A stretch of 64,000 nt of DNA, taken from assembly GCF_010668395.1 (NCBI RefSeq), contig NZ_WUEY01000008.1, positions 186,001 to 250,000 on the forward strand, read 5' to 3'. Under the pieces are notes generated by a model. The model was not told where the DNA came from, did not search any database, and saw only the letters and a list, made by a program, of their open reading frames with translations. The position numbers and the translations under genes were made by a program. Positions 7,751 to 16,366 of the stretch are shown here, piece after piece. Within the stretch, counting starts at the first letter, position 1, and every line of letters begins with the position of its first letter. Origin of the DNA: Martinezella lusitana. GTDB taxonomy: Bacteria; Pseudomonadota; Alphaproteobacteria; Rhizobiales; Rhizobiaceae.

Positions 7751-7775
7751 GGAACAAAGACAACGGTGATTAGTT
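7751..7775 (+). promoter_or_regulatory. EcfG-type (GGAAC-N16-AGTT) promoter for udgX
   Basis: GGAAC at 7751-7755 and AGTT at 7772-7775 fit GGAAC-N18-TT, 37 nt before the udgX start. Confidence 0.45.
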
Positions 7776-7811
7776 GAGGTTCCATAGTCTGGAACCATTG
7801 CGAGCCCACAA

Positions 7812-8462
7812 ATGCTCGAGAAATTTCCTTCGGCCGGCGCGGGCCCTTCACTGGCGTATGAGCATGCGGACGCGAATACGCTTGCCGAACTGCGCGACGA
7901 TGCTCAATCCTGTACACGGTGCGATCTCTATCGCAACGCCACCCATCTTGTTTTCGGCGAGGGTCCCGGTGCAGCCGATATCATGCTTGTCGGCGAACAG
8001 CCGGGCGACCGGGAGGATCTGGCCGGGCGGCCTTTCGTTGGGCCGGCGGGCAAGCTCCTGGATCAATGCCTCGACGAAGCCGGTATTGATCGGGATCGGT
8101 GCTACGTCACCAATGCGGTCAAGCATTTCAAATACCAGATGCGCGGCAAGAAACGTCTGCACGCGAGGCCCAACGCCGGAGAAGTGCAGCGTTGCGCCTG
8201 GTGGCTCGGCGCCGAGCTCGAACTTCTGAAACCGAAACTGGTCGTCGCGCTCGGCGCGACAGCGGTGTCCTCGTTGCTCGGCTCGAAGATCAAGGTGATG
8301 CGGGATCGTGGCCATATTCTGCATCCCGCGGGAAAGCCGGATGTTCTCGTCACCATCCATCCCTCGGCGCTCCTGCGGATCAGGGAGGCGACCGAGAGGG
8401 AGAAAGGCAGATTGGCCTTCATCCGGGATCTGACGAAGATCCCACGTTTTCTGCGGCGTTAA
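7812..8462 (+). CDS. udgX: UdgX-type uracil-DNA glycosylase (family 4-like)
   Basis: A 216-residue DNA-repair protein. Motif 1 is GEQPGDREDLAGRPFVGPAG (61-80), the N-terminal CTRC (C34, C37) fits the iron-sulphur cluster site of family-4 enzymes, RCAWW (C128) gives a further cysteine, and motif 2 is TIHPSALLR (H183). The inserted loop KKRLHARP with H117 is the UdgX hallmark: in characterised UdgX this histidine becomes covalently attached to the DNA at the uracil site, leaving a stable suicide-type cross-link. A classical family-4 enzyme lacks this loop. It stands alone between a divergent stress gene and the efflux operon; the upstream GGAAC element suggests stress induction. Confidence 0.88.
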   Translation: MLEKFPSAGAGPSLAYEHADANTLAELRDDAQSCTRCDLYRNATHLVFGEGPGAADIMLVGEQPGDREDLAGRPFVGPAGKLLDQCLDEAGIDRDRCYVTNAVKHFKYQMRGKKRLHARPNAGEVQRCAWWLGAELELLKPKLVVALGATAVSSLLGSKIKVMRDRGHILHPAGKPDVLVTIHPSALLRIREATEREKGRLAFIRDLTKIPRFLRR

Positions 8463-8519
8463 CCCCTCTTCGAACTGGCGGGCGGGAGCCCACGTCCACG
8501 ATCAAGCAAAGGTCATGTC

Positions 8520-9665
8520 ATGGCTGACAATCAACCTGATACCATGGAAACCAGGCCGGATCGGCCCAAGCGGCAAGCACCCGCCAAGATTGATCGGCGG
8601 GAGACCGCGCCGCCGGAGCCAAAACGGCCTTCCTTTGTTCGCCGGCATCCCTTCTGGGTGCTTTTCGGCATTGTGGTGCTGGCGGCTCTGCTCGTTGCCG
8701 CGTGGTTCGTCTGGAAGATCTATTTCTATCCGTACGAATCGACGGATGACGCCTTTGTCGATGCGCGCAGCTTCTCGGTCGCCGCCAAGGTCTCCGGCTA
8801 TGTGGCCGATGTTCCGGTGACCGACAACCAGCATGTCAAGGCCGGGGATGTCATCCTGCGGATCGAGCCGCGCGACTATCAGATCGCGCTCGATCAGGCG
8901 AACGGGCAGGTGGAGGTCGCCAAGGCCTCCATCGATAGTGCGAGCGCGCAGATCGAGGCGGCCAACGCTTCCGTCGATGTCGCGAGAGCGCAGCAGAATT
9001 CCGCCAATGCCGCGCTTCAATATGCCCAGCAGGAGGCCAATCGCCAGCAGCAGCTGGTCAAATCCGGATCCGGCAGCGTGCAATCGGTGCAGCAGGCAAC
9101 CGCGACCCTTCAGCAGGACCAGGCCGGCCTCGCTCAGATGCAGGCGAACGTGACTTCGGCGTTGAAGAACAAGTCCGTGGCAGAGGCGCAAAAATCCAGC
9201 GCGCTCGCAAGCCTCAAGCAGGCGCAGGCGCAGGCCGAAGAGGCGCAGCAAAACCTGAACTACACGACGATCATCGCTGTTCAGCCGGGCCGTATCGTTC
9301 ACCTGACGGGTGCCAAGGGGCAATTCATCGATGCCGGCCAGGCGATCGCGACCTTCGTGCCCGACGAGGTCTGGATCACGGCAAACTTCAAGGAGACGCA
9401 ACTGACGGATATGAGGCCGGACCAGCCGGTAGACGTGACGATCGATGCCTATCCGGATCATACGCTTCACGGCAAGGTGGCGTCGGTCCAGCCGGGTTCC
9501 GGCACCGCCTTCTCGCTGCTTCCGGCCGAGAATGCGACAGGCAACTATGTGAAGGTGACACAGCGGGTGCCGGTCAAGATCATCGTCGACAAATGGCCCG
9601 CGGATGTCGCCATCGGTCCCGGCATGTCCGTCGTGCCGACGGTGACGGTGCGCCCGAGGAGCTGA
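8520..9665 (+). CDS. HlyD/EmrA-family membrane fusion protein
   Basis: A 381-residue periplasmic adaptor of a tripartite drug exporter. A Pro/Lys-rich cytoplasmic tail (1-43) is followed by one membrane helix (about 44-66), the barrel start STDDAFVDARSFSVAAKVSG typical of EmrA, a Gln/Ala-rich coiled-coil hairpin (about 110-240) and a beta-barrel with GQFIDAGQAIATFVPDEVWI and ANFKETQL. The stop is one base from the start of the EmrB-like gene, so the pair is co-translated. No TolC-type outer-membrane gene is adjacent; a shared one is probably used. Confidence 0.9.
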   Translation: MADNQPDTMETRPDRPKRQAPAKIDRRETAPPEPKRPSFVRRHPFWVLFGIVVLAALLVAAWFVWKIYFYPYESTDDAFVDARSFSVAAKVSGYVADVPVTDNQHVKAGDVILRIEPRDYQIALDQANGQVEVAKASIDSASAQIEAANASVDVARAQQNSANAALQYAQQEANRQQQLVKSGSGSVQSVQQATATLQQDQAGLAQMQANVTSALKNKSVAEAQKSSALASLKQAQAQAEEAQQNLNYTTIIAVQPGRIVHLTGAKGQFIDAGQAIATFVPDEVWITANFKETQLTDMRPDQPVDVTIDAYPDHTLHGKVASVQPGSGTAFSLLPAENATGNYVKVTQRVPVKIIVDKWPADVAIGPGMSVVPTVTVRPRS

Positions 9666-9666
9666 T

Positions 9667-11274
9667 ATGAGCGACGCAGGCGCAATGGCAGGCGGCGCAG
9701 AGGCGCCTTCCACACAAGCCACCAACCCCTGGCTGATCGCAATCGTCGTGTCGCTGGCGACCTTCATGGAGGTGCTGGACACGACGATTGCCAACGTCGC
9801 GCTGCGCTATATTTCCGGCGGCCTCGCCGTCAGCTCCGACGAGGCCTCCTGGGTGGTAACGACCTATCTCGTCTCGAACGCCATCGTGCTGGTCGCCAGC
9901 AGCTATTTCTCCGAACGTTTCGGGCGCCGACGGTTCTATCTTCTATGCCTGGCAACCTTCACGGTCGCCTCCATCCTATGCGGCTTGTCGTGGAATCTCG
10001 AGACGCTGCTGATCTTCCGCATGATCCAGGGCTTTGCCGGCGGCGGCATGGTGCCGACCTCGCAGGCGATCCTTGCGGATGCCTTCCCGCCGGCAAAGCG
10101 CAGCCAGGCATTTGCCCTCTTCGGCGTCGCGGTCGTCGTCGCCCCGGTGGTCGGGCCGACTTTGGGCGGCTATCTCTCCGACAATCTTTCCTGGCACTGG
10201 TGCTTTCTCATCAACGGCCCGGTGGGGGTCTTCGCCTTTGCCCTCGTCTATGCGTTGCTGAAGGAAACGCCAAAGACGAAGCAGATGCGGGAGGAGTACC
10301 GCCGCAAGGGCGTGCGCTTCGACATTGTCGGCTTCCTGCTGATTGCGACCTTTCTCGGCTCGCTCGAACTGACGCTCGATCGCGGCCAGACCGACGACTG
10401 GTTCGGCTCCAGCTTCATCATCATGATGACGGCCATCTGCGTGCTTTCGTTTCTGCTGGCGATCCCCTGGGTACTGACAAAAGCCAATCCGATCATCGAT
10501 GGCCGGCTGCTGGGCACCCGGCAATTCGGCGCGTGTTTCATTGTCATGATGGCAATCGGCGCAATCCTGATCGCAACGACGCAGTTCATTCCCCAGGTGG
10601 TGCAGCAGAACTACGGATACACTGCGACATGGGCCGGTCTGGCGCTATCGCCGGGCGGCCTGGTGACAATGGTCATGATGTTCGTCGCCGGGCGTATCAG
10701 CTCCCTGGTTCAGCCGAAATATCTGATTGCCATCGGTGCCGCGATCATCGCCGTGTCGATGTGGCAATTGACGGAGCTTTATCCCGGGCTGAACTTCGGC
10801 TTCTTCGTCTGGTCGCGCCTCTATATCGGGCTGGGCCTGCCGCTGATCTTCATCCCCATCACCTCCGCTTCCTACTACGGCCTGAGGCCGGAGCAGACCA
10901 ACCAGGCTTCCGCGATGATCAATGCCGCCCGCAATATCGGCGGTTCGATCGGCGTGTGTGTCGCGTCCAATGTCCTGGCCCATCGCGAGCAATGGCATCA
11001 GAGCCGGCTCGTCGAGCACGTCACGCCATCCTCGCCCGCCTATCACGAGACACTGCAGACCATGACGCGCTATTTTGCCGAGAGGGGGGCGACGACGCCG
11101 GATGCGCAGGCGCAGGCAACCGCCTGGATCGGCCAGCAGGTGCAGACCCAGGCGAGCTATCTGGCCTATATCGATGTGTTCCATGTGCTGATGCTGATCG
11201 TGCTCTGCGCCATTCCGCTCGCCTTGATCCTCAGCAACGTGGATCTCAAGGAGGGCGGCGGCGGCGCGCATTGA
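9667..11274 (+). CDS. DHA2-family MFS drug exporter, EmrB/QacA type
   Basis: A 535-residue inner-membrane proton antiporter, with 14 predicted helices as usual for DHA2. The family motif LDTTIANVALRYISGGL in helix 1, the motif-A loop region SERFGRRRFYL, GAGGGMVPTSQA-like FAGGGMVPTSQAIL, and the antiporter motif VVAPVVGPTLGGYLSD are all visible. It works with the preceding adaptor to expel hydrophobic compounds across both membranes. The substrate cannot be told from sequence. The two genes form an operon with no adjacent TetR or MarR repressor on the same strand. Confidence 0.92.
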   Translation: MSDAGAMAGGAEAPSTQATNPWLIAIVVSLATFMEVLDTTIANVALRYISGGLAVSSDEASWVVTTYLVSNAIVLVASSYFSERFGRRRFYLLCLATFTVASILCGLSWNLETLLIFRMIQGFAGGGMVPTSQAILADAFPPAKRSQAFALFGVAVVVAPVVGPTLGGYLSDNLSWHWCFLINGPVGVFAFALVYALLKETPKTKQMREEYRRKGVRFDIVGFLLIATFLGSLELTLDRGQTDDWFGSSFIIMMTAICVLSFLLAIPWVLTKANPIIDGRLLGTRQFGACFIVMMAIGAILIATTQFIPQVVQQNYGYTATWAGLALSPGGLVTMVMMFVAGRISSLVQPKYLIAIGAAIIAVSMWQLTELYPGLNFGFFVWSRLYIGLGLPLIFIPITSASYYGLRPEQTNQASAMINAARNIGGSIGVCVASNVLAHREQWHQSRLVEHVTPSSPAYHETLQTMTRYFAERGATTPDAQAQATAWIGQQVQTQASYLAYIDVFHVLMLIVLCAIPLALILSNVDLKEGGGGAH

Positions 11275-11290
11275 GAGCGGAATGCCGACC

Positions 11291-12163
11291 TCATGTGGCG
11301 AGAAGCCGCCGCAGCACGTCCACCAGCTCGGTCTTGCCGCGGCGGACCTCGCCGACATCGCTCTCCACATCTATCCGGCCGGCATTGTGGGCGCCGTAGA
11401 GTTCGACCAGCAGGCGTGCATAGTCCTCCGATAGGCCGGCCCGCAGCAGAACGGCCTGCCAATCGGCCTCGGGTAGCGGCTGAGCGATGACCTCGCGACC
11501 GGCGATCGATCCTATGGCCGCGGCGACATCGTTCGGCGTGTAGCGCCGTGGTCCCTCGACATGGACTACCCTCTCAGGCGCGTCCTTTCCGTCCAGAAGC
11601 AGTTCGGCGGCGATCGAGCCGACGTCGGAGGCGGAAACAGTGGGAAGGAGTTTTGTCAGCGGATGGTAGAAGCTCGGCAAACGGCCATGCTCTGCCGCCG
11701 CCTTTGCCAGGCGAGCCCAGTTCTCCATATGCTCGGCCGATCGCAGCAGAACAAGCCTGGAATCCAGCGTTCGCAGACGCCTTTCCAAGGCATGAAAGAT
11801 CACGGTGACACCGGTTCCCGAACTGTGCTGCGCGCCGTAATCGGAAATGGCGAGTATGGTTTGCGGCCTGGCGGCTGCCAGGGCGTCGCCGAGGATGTCG
11901 ATCGATCGGATCAGGCTTGAACGTGTCTGGGACGCGCGCACATCGACCGGGCAGATGACCTGGATGGCGCTGGCCCCTTTCAGCGCGGCAGCCAGCGTTT
12001 GATGATCATTCACGTCGGCGATGGCGATCTCGCAGCCGAGTTCGGAAAATTCCTGTGCTTTGGCGGGGTCTCGCAGGACTGCGCGAACGGGAACACCGGC
12101 CTTGCGCAGTGCTGCGATGGTGGTGCGGCCAACTTTTCCGCTGGCACCCAGAATTGCATGCAT
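11291..12163 (-). CDS. NmrA-like NAD(P)-binding oxidoreductase
   Basis: A 290-residue atypical short-chain dehydrogenase fold protein. The dinucleotide-binding loop is GASGKVGRTTIAAL at residues 5-18, followed by AVLRDPAKAQEF and IAIADVNDHQTLAAAL, which mark the second strand and adenine-binding Asp region. There is no classical Tyr-x-x-x-Lys catalytic pair in the expected place, as in NmrA-like or quinone-oxidoreductase-like (QorB/YtfG) proteins. The ATG at 12163 has AGGAG at 8 nt and begins directly at the first strand; an upstream extension is non-homologous in appearance. It lies in tandem with an AraC-type gene transcribed the same way. Confidence 0.85.
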   Translation of the reverse strand: MHAILGASGKVGRTTIAALRKAGVPVRAVLRDPAKAQEFSELGCEIAIADVNDHQTLAAALKGASAIQVICPVDVRASQTRSSLIRSIDILGDALAAARPQTILAISDYGAQHSSGTGVTVIFHALERRLRTLDSRLVLLRSAEHMENWARLAKAAAEHGRLPSFYHPLTKLLPTVSASDVGSIAAELLLDGKDAPERVVHVEGPRRYTPNDVAAAIGSIAGREVIAQPLPEADWQAVLLRAGLSEDYARLLVELYGAHNAGRIDVESDVGEVRRGKTELVDVLRRLLAT

Positions 12164-12369
12164 GATGTCTTCTCCTGTCGATCTTGCCGCAGCGTATCCG
12201 TCCATGCTCATCGGATCGCGCATGTTCGGATGATCCATTGCAGGTTCGGACGACAATCGAAGGCTCGGCATGTCGCGCGAAAGTGTGCAGCGGTTTTGCG
12301 GCCACGACATGAGCAAGATCAAAGAGAGCTAAAGGGCGAGAAGCGAATCTGAAAAGATCGCGACGCGCC

Positions 12370-13227
12370 TCAGGAGTGCAGTCGGTTGAGCATTCCGGGG
12401 GTCAGGCCCAATATGCGCCGCATCCAGTGGGTCATATGGCTCTGATGGGCAAAGCCCGTCGCCAATGCGATCTCGGCCAGCGGCAGGTCCGCGGACAGGA
12501 TGAGCAGTCTTGCCCGTTCGACCCGGCGTGCCAGGATGTATTGATGAACAGGCATTCCGAATGTGGCGCGAAAGAGCGGCTTCAGATGCGACACGCTCAG
12601 CCCGGCAACCGTAGCTAGATCGCCGAGCGACAGAGATTGATCGATATGCATTTCGACAAACTCCGTCAGGCGGCGTCTTTGCCTGTCCGTCAGCGTCGCG
12701 CCCACGGTGGCGGTATCCGCCGTGGTCTTCCCGTCGCCGTCAACCAGGCGGATTGCCAACGCCAGTCCCAATGCCTCGGCATAGGTGCGGTCCGACGGCA
12801 CGGATGCCTCGATCTCGGCCTTGATGGCCCAGGCGATCGATTCGAGCCCGGCATCCCGAAGCTGGAATTTGGGTGTGAGCGAAACGGTATCTGGATCCCG
12901 GCCAAGCGCGGCGGCCGCAGATTGAAGGAGCTCCGGTCGAATATTCAGGCGCAGGATGGTGCAATCGCCATCATCTTCCCACCAGCCATCCAGGCCTGCG
13001 GGAACGATATCGATATCGCCATGCTTCTGTCGGCGGCGATGCTGCCGGCCGTCGCACTGGCAAAACGCATTCACGGCTCGCCCGAAGTGAATGCCCAGCC
13101 GGTGTGTCTGCGATCCCGGCACATGGGTACGTCCGGCCTGGATGTGGAGGAAGCTTGCCTCCAAACCTTCCCAGCCGCGGCCCTTGCTGGAAAGAAGCGT
13201 CGTGGCGGCGCTGTTGAGCTGATCCAT
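12370..13227 (-). CDS. AraC-family transcriptional regulator
   Basis: A 285-residue regulator with an N-terminal sensor region and a C-terminal double helix-turn-helix: SLGDLATVAGLSVSHLKPLFRATFGMPVHQYILARRVERARLL followed by PLAEIALATGFAHQSHMTHWMRRILGLTP. It probably controls the NmrA-like gene 206 nt downstream on the same strand, or itself. The start at 13227 is set by the beginning of the alignable region; the ribosome site is weak (GGAAT), so the true start could differ by a few codons. Confidence 0.85.
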   Translation of the reverse strand: MDQLNSAATTLLSSKGRGWEGLEASFLHIQAGRTHVPGSQTHRLGIHFGRAVNAFCQCDGRQHRRRQKHGDIDIVPAGLDGWWEDDGDCTILRLNIRPELLQSAAAALGRDPDTVSLTPKFQLRDAGLESIAWAIKAEIEASVPSDRTYAEALGLALAIRLVDGDGKTTADTATVGATLTDRQRRRLTEFVEMHIDQSLSLGDLATVAGLSVSHLKPLFRATFGMPVHQYILARRVERARLLILSADLPLAEIALATGFAHQSHMTHWMRRILGLTPGMLNRLHS

Positions 13228-13441
13228 GATTCCGTATTCCCGGCAAATCCACCGACCCGAAATGGTGGCGATCTCGATCCCGGGAGTATAGAGAGGCCCG
13301 CATGTCCGGTCGAGCCGTCTCGGATGCGTGCCGTCCATCCGCTTCTGGCGCGGCGATGCCGACATTCCGTTCGGCATTCCACCATGGTCCGGATGACCGG
13401 TCTGGCATTGCGGATCGATCGCATTGATCGCGACATTTCCG

Positions 13442-14125
13442 TCAACCGGCGGCGGCAGTCACCTCATCCGGCCGCTTCGTGCCGAAAACGGTGGTCAGGT
13501 GGCTCGCCGTCTTGCGGTAGTGAGCCTCCAGAAGCGCTGTCGCCTTGTCGGCATCGCGCGCGAGCGTTGCTTCGGCAAGCGCGCCATGTTCCGCCTGCAC
13601 ATCCCGCCCGGCGGAATGGGTAGACGCCAGCAACACGGGGATGCGATAGCGTTCCGTTGCGGCATAGAGACGCTCGAAGAATTCCAGCGTCCAGGGCGAG
13701 TTGCAGGCGGTCAGCAATGCCCGATGAAATGCGTAATGCCGGGCCTCGAGCGTCCAGATATCGGCATCCGGGCCTGTTCGGCCAACCTGCAGGTTAAGCG
13801 CATAGAGAGCCGATACGATTCCCGCTGCCCAATCGTCGTCGCCGAGCCGGATCGACGCTCGCAGGGCATCGCTTTCGATCTTGATACGCACGTTGACGGC
13901 GTCGTGCAGCTCATCGATCGACAGGGGCGCGACGCGGAAACCACGCAGGGATTCGGCCGTGACCAAACGTTCCGCATGCAGCCGGTTCAGCGCTTCTCTC
14001 AAGGGCGAGAAGCCCATATCGTAGCGCTCGCTCAGATCCGAAAGCCGCAGCGGCCGGCCGGGCGGAAGCTCTCCGCGGATGATGTCGTGACGCAGGGCGT
14101 CATATGCCTTCTCGGCAAGAGTCAT
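13442..14125 (-). CDS. GntR-family (FadR/FCD type) regulator of the aromatic operon
   Basis: A 227-residue regulator. The winged helix is at 1-65 (EKAYDALRHDIIRGELPPGRPLRLSDLSERYDMGFSPLREALNRLHAERLV) and the FCD effector domain fills the rest, with the metal-ligand histidines of that domain in ARHYAFHRALL and the C-terminal EAHYRKTASHL. AAAGGA precedes the ATG. It is divergent from the gentisate dioxygenase gene; the 141-nt gap holds a perfect 20-bp palindrome. A similar palindrome upstream of the NicX-like operon makes it the likely regulator of both. The effector is probably an aromatic acid or ring-cleavage product. Confidence 0.88.
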   Translation of the reverse strand: MTLAEKAYDALRHDIIRGELPPGRPLRLSDLSERYDMGFSPLREALNRLHAERLVTAESLRGFRVAPLSIDELHDAVNVRIKIESDALRASIRLGDDDWAAGIVSALYALNLQVGRTGPDADIWTLEARHYAFHRALLTACNSPWTLEFFERLYAATERYRIPVLLASTHSAGRDVQAEHGALAEATLARDADKATALLEAHYRKTASHLTTVFGTKRPDEVTAAAG

Positions 14126-14183
14126 GCTGATGGTCCTTTGCTTGCGCGAACAATAGTGCATCCACCCATTTGTCGGCAATTCC

Positions 14184-14203
14184 AAATATTTTCGAAAATA
14201 TTT
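14184..14203. promoter_or_regulatory. Perfect 20-bp palindromic operator
   Basis: AAATATTTTCGAAAATATTT reads the same on both strands and is centred at 14193/14194, between the divergent GntR gene and the gentisate dioxygenase gene. A related TTTCGCAAATAT lies just to its right (about 14210-14221). The size and symmetry suit a GntR-family dimer. Confidence 0.7.
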
Positions 14204-14266
14204 ATTGCTTTCGCAAATATGATCGCTCATCTTGTCCCTCAACGGAATGACGGAGAGGAGGGTTCG

Positions 14267-15403
14267 ATGACAAAGCCGCATGAGAACCATCGGGAGAATG
14301 TCGCCGGTCGCGCCAATGTCGAGGATACGCCGGAGCTTTTGGCCTATTACGGCGACCTCGAACGGTTCAGCGCCGGTGCGCTCTGGACCGTGGCAAACAA
14401 GATCGAGCCGTGGGAGCCGAAGTCGCAATCCGTGCCTGTCGTCTGGCGCTACAAGGATCTTCGCGACCATGTGCTGCGCTCGGTAGAGCTGGTGACGCCG
14501 GAAAAAGCCGGCCGTCGCGTCGTCTATCTCAACAACCCGGGACGGAGCGATGTTGCGGCGGCGGTTGGCTGGCTCTATGCCGGGTTGCAGGTGATGAATC
14601 CGGGCGAGGTCGCCAGCGCGCATCGCCATTCCGCCTCCGCGATCCGTTTCATCATGGAGGGGACGGGCGCCTATACGGTCGTCGATGGCCACAAGATGAC
14701 GCTAGGGGCGAACGACTTCGTCCTGACCCCCAACGGCACCTGGCACGAGCATGGCGTCGAGGCGTCGGGTTCGCCCTGCATATGGCAGGATGGGCTGGAT
14801 ATTCCGTTCGTCAACGCGATGGAAGCGAACTTCTACGAAGTCCATCCCGATCTCTCGCAGGCGGTCGGCTTCGCGGTCGACGACATGACCAAAACCTGGG
14901 GCAACCCGGGGCTGACGCCGGCCGGACAGGCATGGAACAAGGGCTACAGCCCGATGTTCAAGTACGAATGGGCGCCCACCTACGAATCCCTGGCAAAATA
15001 TGCCGGCTGCACGGACGGATCGCCCTACGACGGCGTGCTTATGGACTATGTCAATCCGGTCACCCACGGGCCGGTCATGCAGACCATGGGCGCGAGCATG
15101 CAGATGCTGCGTCCGGGCGAACATACCAAGGCGCACCGTCACACCGGCAGCGGCCTTTATCACGTCGCCAAGGGGAGTGGTCACTCCATCATCAACGGCA
15201 AGCGCTACGACTGGCAGGAGCACGATATCTTCTGCGTGCCGTCCTGGGCCTGGCACGAGCATGTCAATGGCTCGGAGCGGGACGATGCCTGCCTGTTCTG
15301 CCTTTCGGATCTGCCTGTCATGCGGGCGCTTGGTCTCTACCGCGAACAGGCGTTCGGCGACAATGACGGTTTCCAGCCGCTTCTCCAGGGAAAAACGATA
15401 TGA
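14267..15403 (+). CDS. Gentisate 1,2-dioxygenase-like bicupin
   Basis: A 378-residue ring-cleaving Fe(II) dioxygenase of the bicupin family, which opens gentisate (or related salicylates) between C1 and C2 to maleylpyruvate. Both cupin domains keep metal-type histidines: SAHRHSASAIRFIMEG with GTWHEHG in the first, and KAHRHTGSGLYHVAKG with WAWHEHVNG in the second. Length is slightly above typical gentisate dioxygenases. GAGAGGAGGG precedes the ATG. The stop overlaps the next gene by 4 nt (ATGA). Relatives include salicylate and 5-aminosalicylate dioxygenases, so the true substrate could be a substituted salicylate. Confidence 0.88.
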   Translation: MTKPHENHRENVAGRANVEDTPELLAYYGDLERFSAGALWTVANKIEPWEPKSQSVPVVWRYKDLRDHVLRSVELVTPEKAGRRVVYLNNPGRSDVAAAVGWLYAGLQVMNPGEVASAHRHSASAIRFIMEGTGAYTVVDGHKMTLGANDFVLTPNGTWHEHGVEASGSPCIWQDGLDIPFVNAMEANFYEVHPDLSQAVGFAVDDMTKTWGNPGLTPAGQAWNKGYSPMFKYEWAPTYESLAKYAGCTDGSPYDGVLMDYVNPVTHGPVMQTMGASMQMLRPGEHTKAHRHTGSGLYHVAKGSGHSIINGKRYDWQEHDIFCVPSWAWHEHVNGSERDDACLFCLSDLPVMRALGLYREQAFGDNDGFQPLLQGKTI

Positions 15404-16344
15404 AACTTGTGACTTACCGAGCCTCCGTCGAGGCCGCGGCGCGGCTTGGCGTGATTGTCGACGATCTGGTTGCGGATGTTGCAGCATTGGCTGCATCGCA
15501 GGGCGAAGACCTGCCCGATACGATGCTCGGCCTGATCGACAGCGGACGACCCGGCATCGAGACTCTGCGTGCCTGTCTGAGCAGAGCCAATGGGCAGTTT
15601 CCGGCCGGCGTCGCCACGGCGCTTGCCAATGTGAAGCTGCTCGCCCCGATCCCGCGGCCGCGCAAGAACATTTTCGGCATCGGGCTGAACTATGTCGAGC
15701 ATGTCGCCGAAAGCGCGAAGTCGCTCGATACAGCAAAGGATCTGCCCAAGCAGCCGGTCATCTTCTCCAAGCCGCCGACCACCGTGATCGGGCCGGGCGA
15801 GGGGATCGAGCATAACGGCAAGATCACCCAGCAGCTGGATTGGGAAGTGGAGCTGGCCGTCATCATCGGCACGACGGCCAGGCGGGTCGCCAAGACGGAA
15901 GCCTTGCGCCATGTCTTCGGCTATTCCGTGATGATCGACGTTTCGGCGCGCGACAACAGGCGGGCTGGCCAATGGATCTTTTCCAAGGGACAGGACAGCT
16001 ACGCGCCGTTCGGCCCCTGCATCGTTACGGCCGACGAAATTCCCGACCCCCAGTCGCTCGATCTGTGGCTGACAGTCAACGGCGTCGAAAAGCAACGCTC
16101 GAATACGCGCCATATGCTGTTCAAGGTCGACGATCTGATTGCCGATATTTCATCCGGCATTACGCTGGAGCCGGGCGATATCATTGCCTCGGGCACGCCG
16201 GAGGGGGTGGGCGCCGGCCGCGACCCGCAGGAGTGGATGTGGCCGGGCGATGTCGTCGTCGCCTGCGTCGAGGGGATCGGCTTGCTGCGGCATCCGGTGG
16301 TCGATGCGACGCCGGACCAGGCCCATGGCGCGATCCCGCGGTGA
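15400..16344 (+). CDS. Fumarylacetoacetate-hydrolase-family protein (fumaryl-/maleylpyruvate hydrolase candidate)
   Basis: A 314-residue FAH-family enzyme with an N-terminal cap (about 1-85) and the catalytic domain beginning IFGIGLNYVEHVAES. The metal-binding acidic residues are seen in LDWEVELAVIIG and GYSVMIDVSARD; the C-terminal SGTPEGVGAG motif closes the site. It overlaps the gentisate dioxygenase gene by 4 nt, so it should hydrolyse the ring-cleavage product to pyruvate plus fumarate or maleate. No maleylpyruvate isomerase gene is adjacent, so it may act on maleylpyruvate directly; this is inferred. Confidence 0.88.
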   Translation: MKLVTYRASVEAAARLGVIVDDLVADVAALAASQGEDLPDTMLGLIDSGRPGIETLRACLSRANGQFPAGVATALANVKLLAPIPRPRKNIFGIGLNYVEHVAESAKSLDTAKDLPKQPVIFSKPPTTVIGPGEGIEHNGKITQQLDWEVELAVIIGTTARRVAKTEALRHVFGYSVMIDVSARDNRRAGQWIFSKGQDSYAPFGPCIVTADEIPDPQSLDLWLTVNGVEKQRSNTRHMLFKVDDLIADISSGITLEPGDIIASGTPEGVGAGRDPQEWMWPGDVVVACVEGIGLLRHPVVDATPDQAHGAIPR

Positions 16345-16366
16345 TGATATCGGGGTGTGAAACCTG

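Noticed and set aside
9945..11399. Long overlapping plus-strand frame (484 codons) inside the EmrB-like gene
   Set aside because: It is a frame-shifted shadow of a 14-helix transporter; the product is rich in Arg, His and Asp and has no domain.
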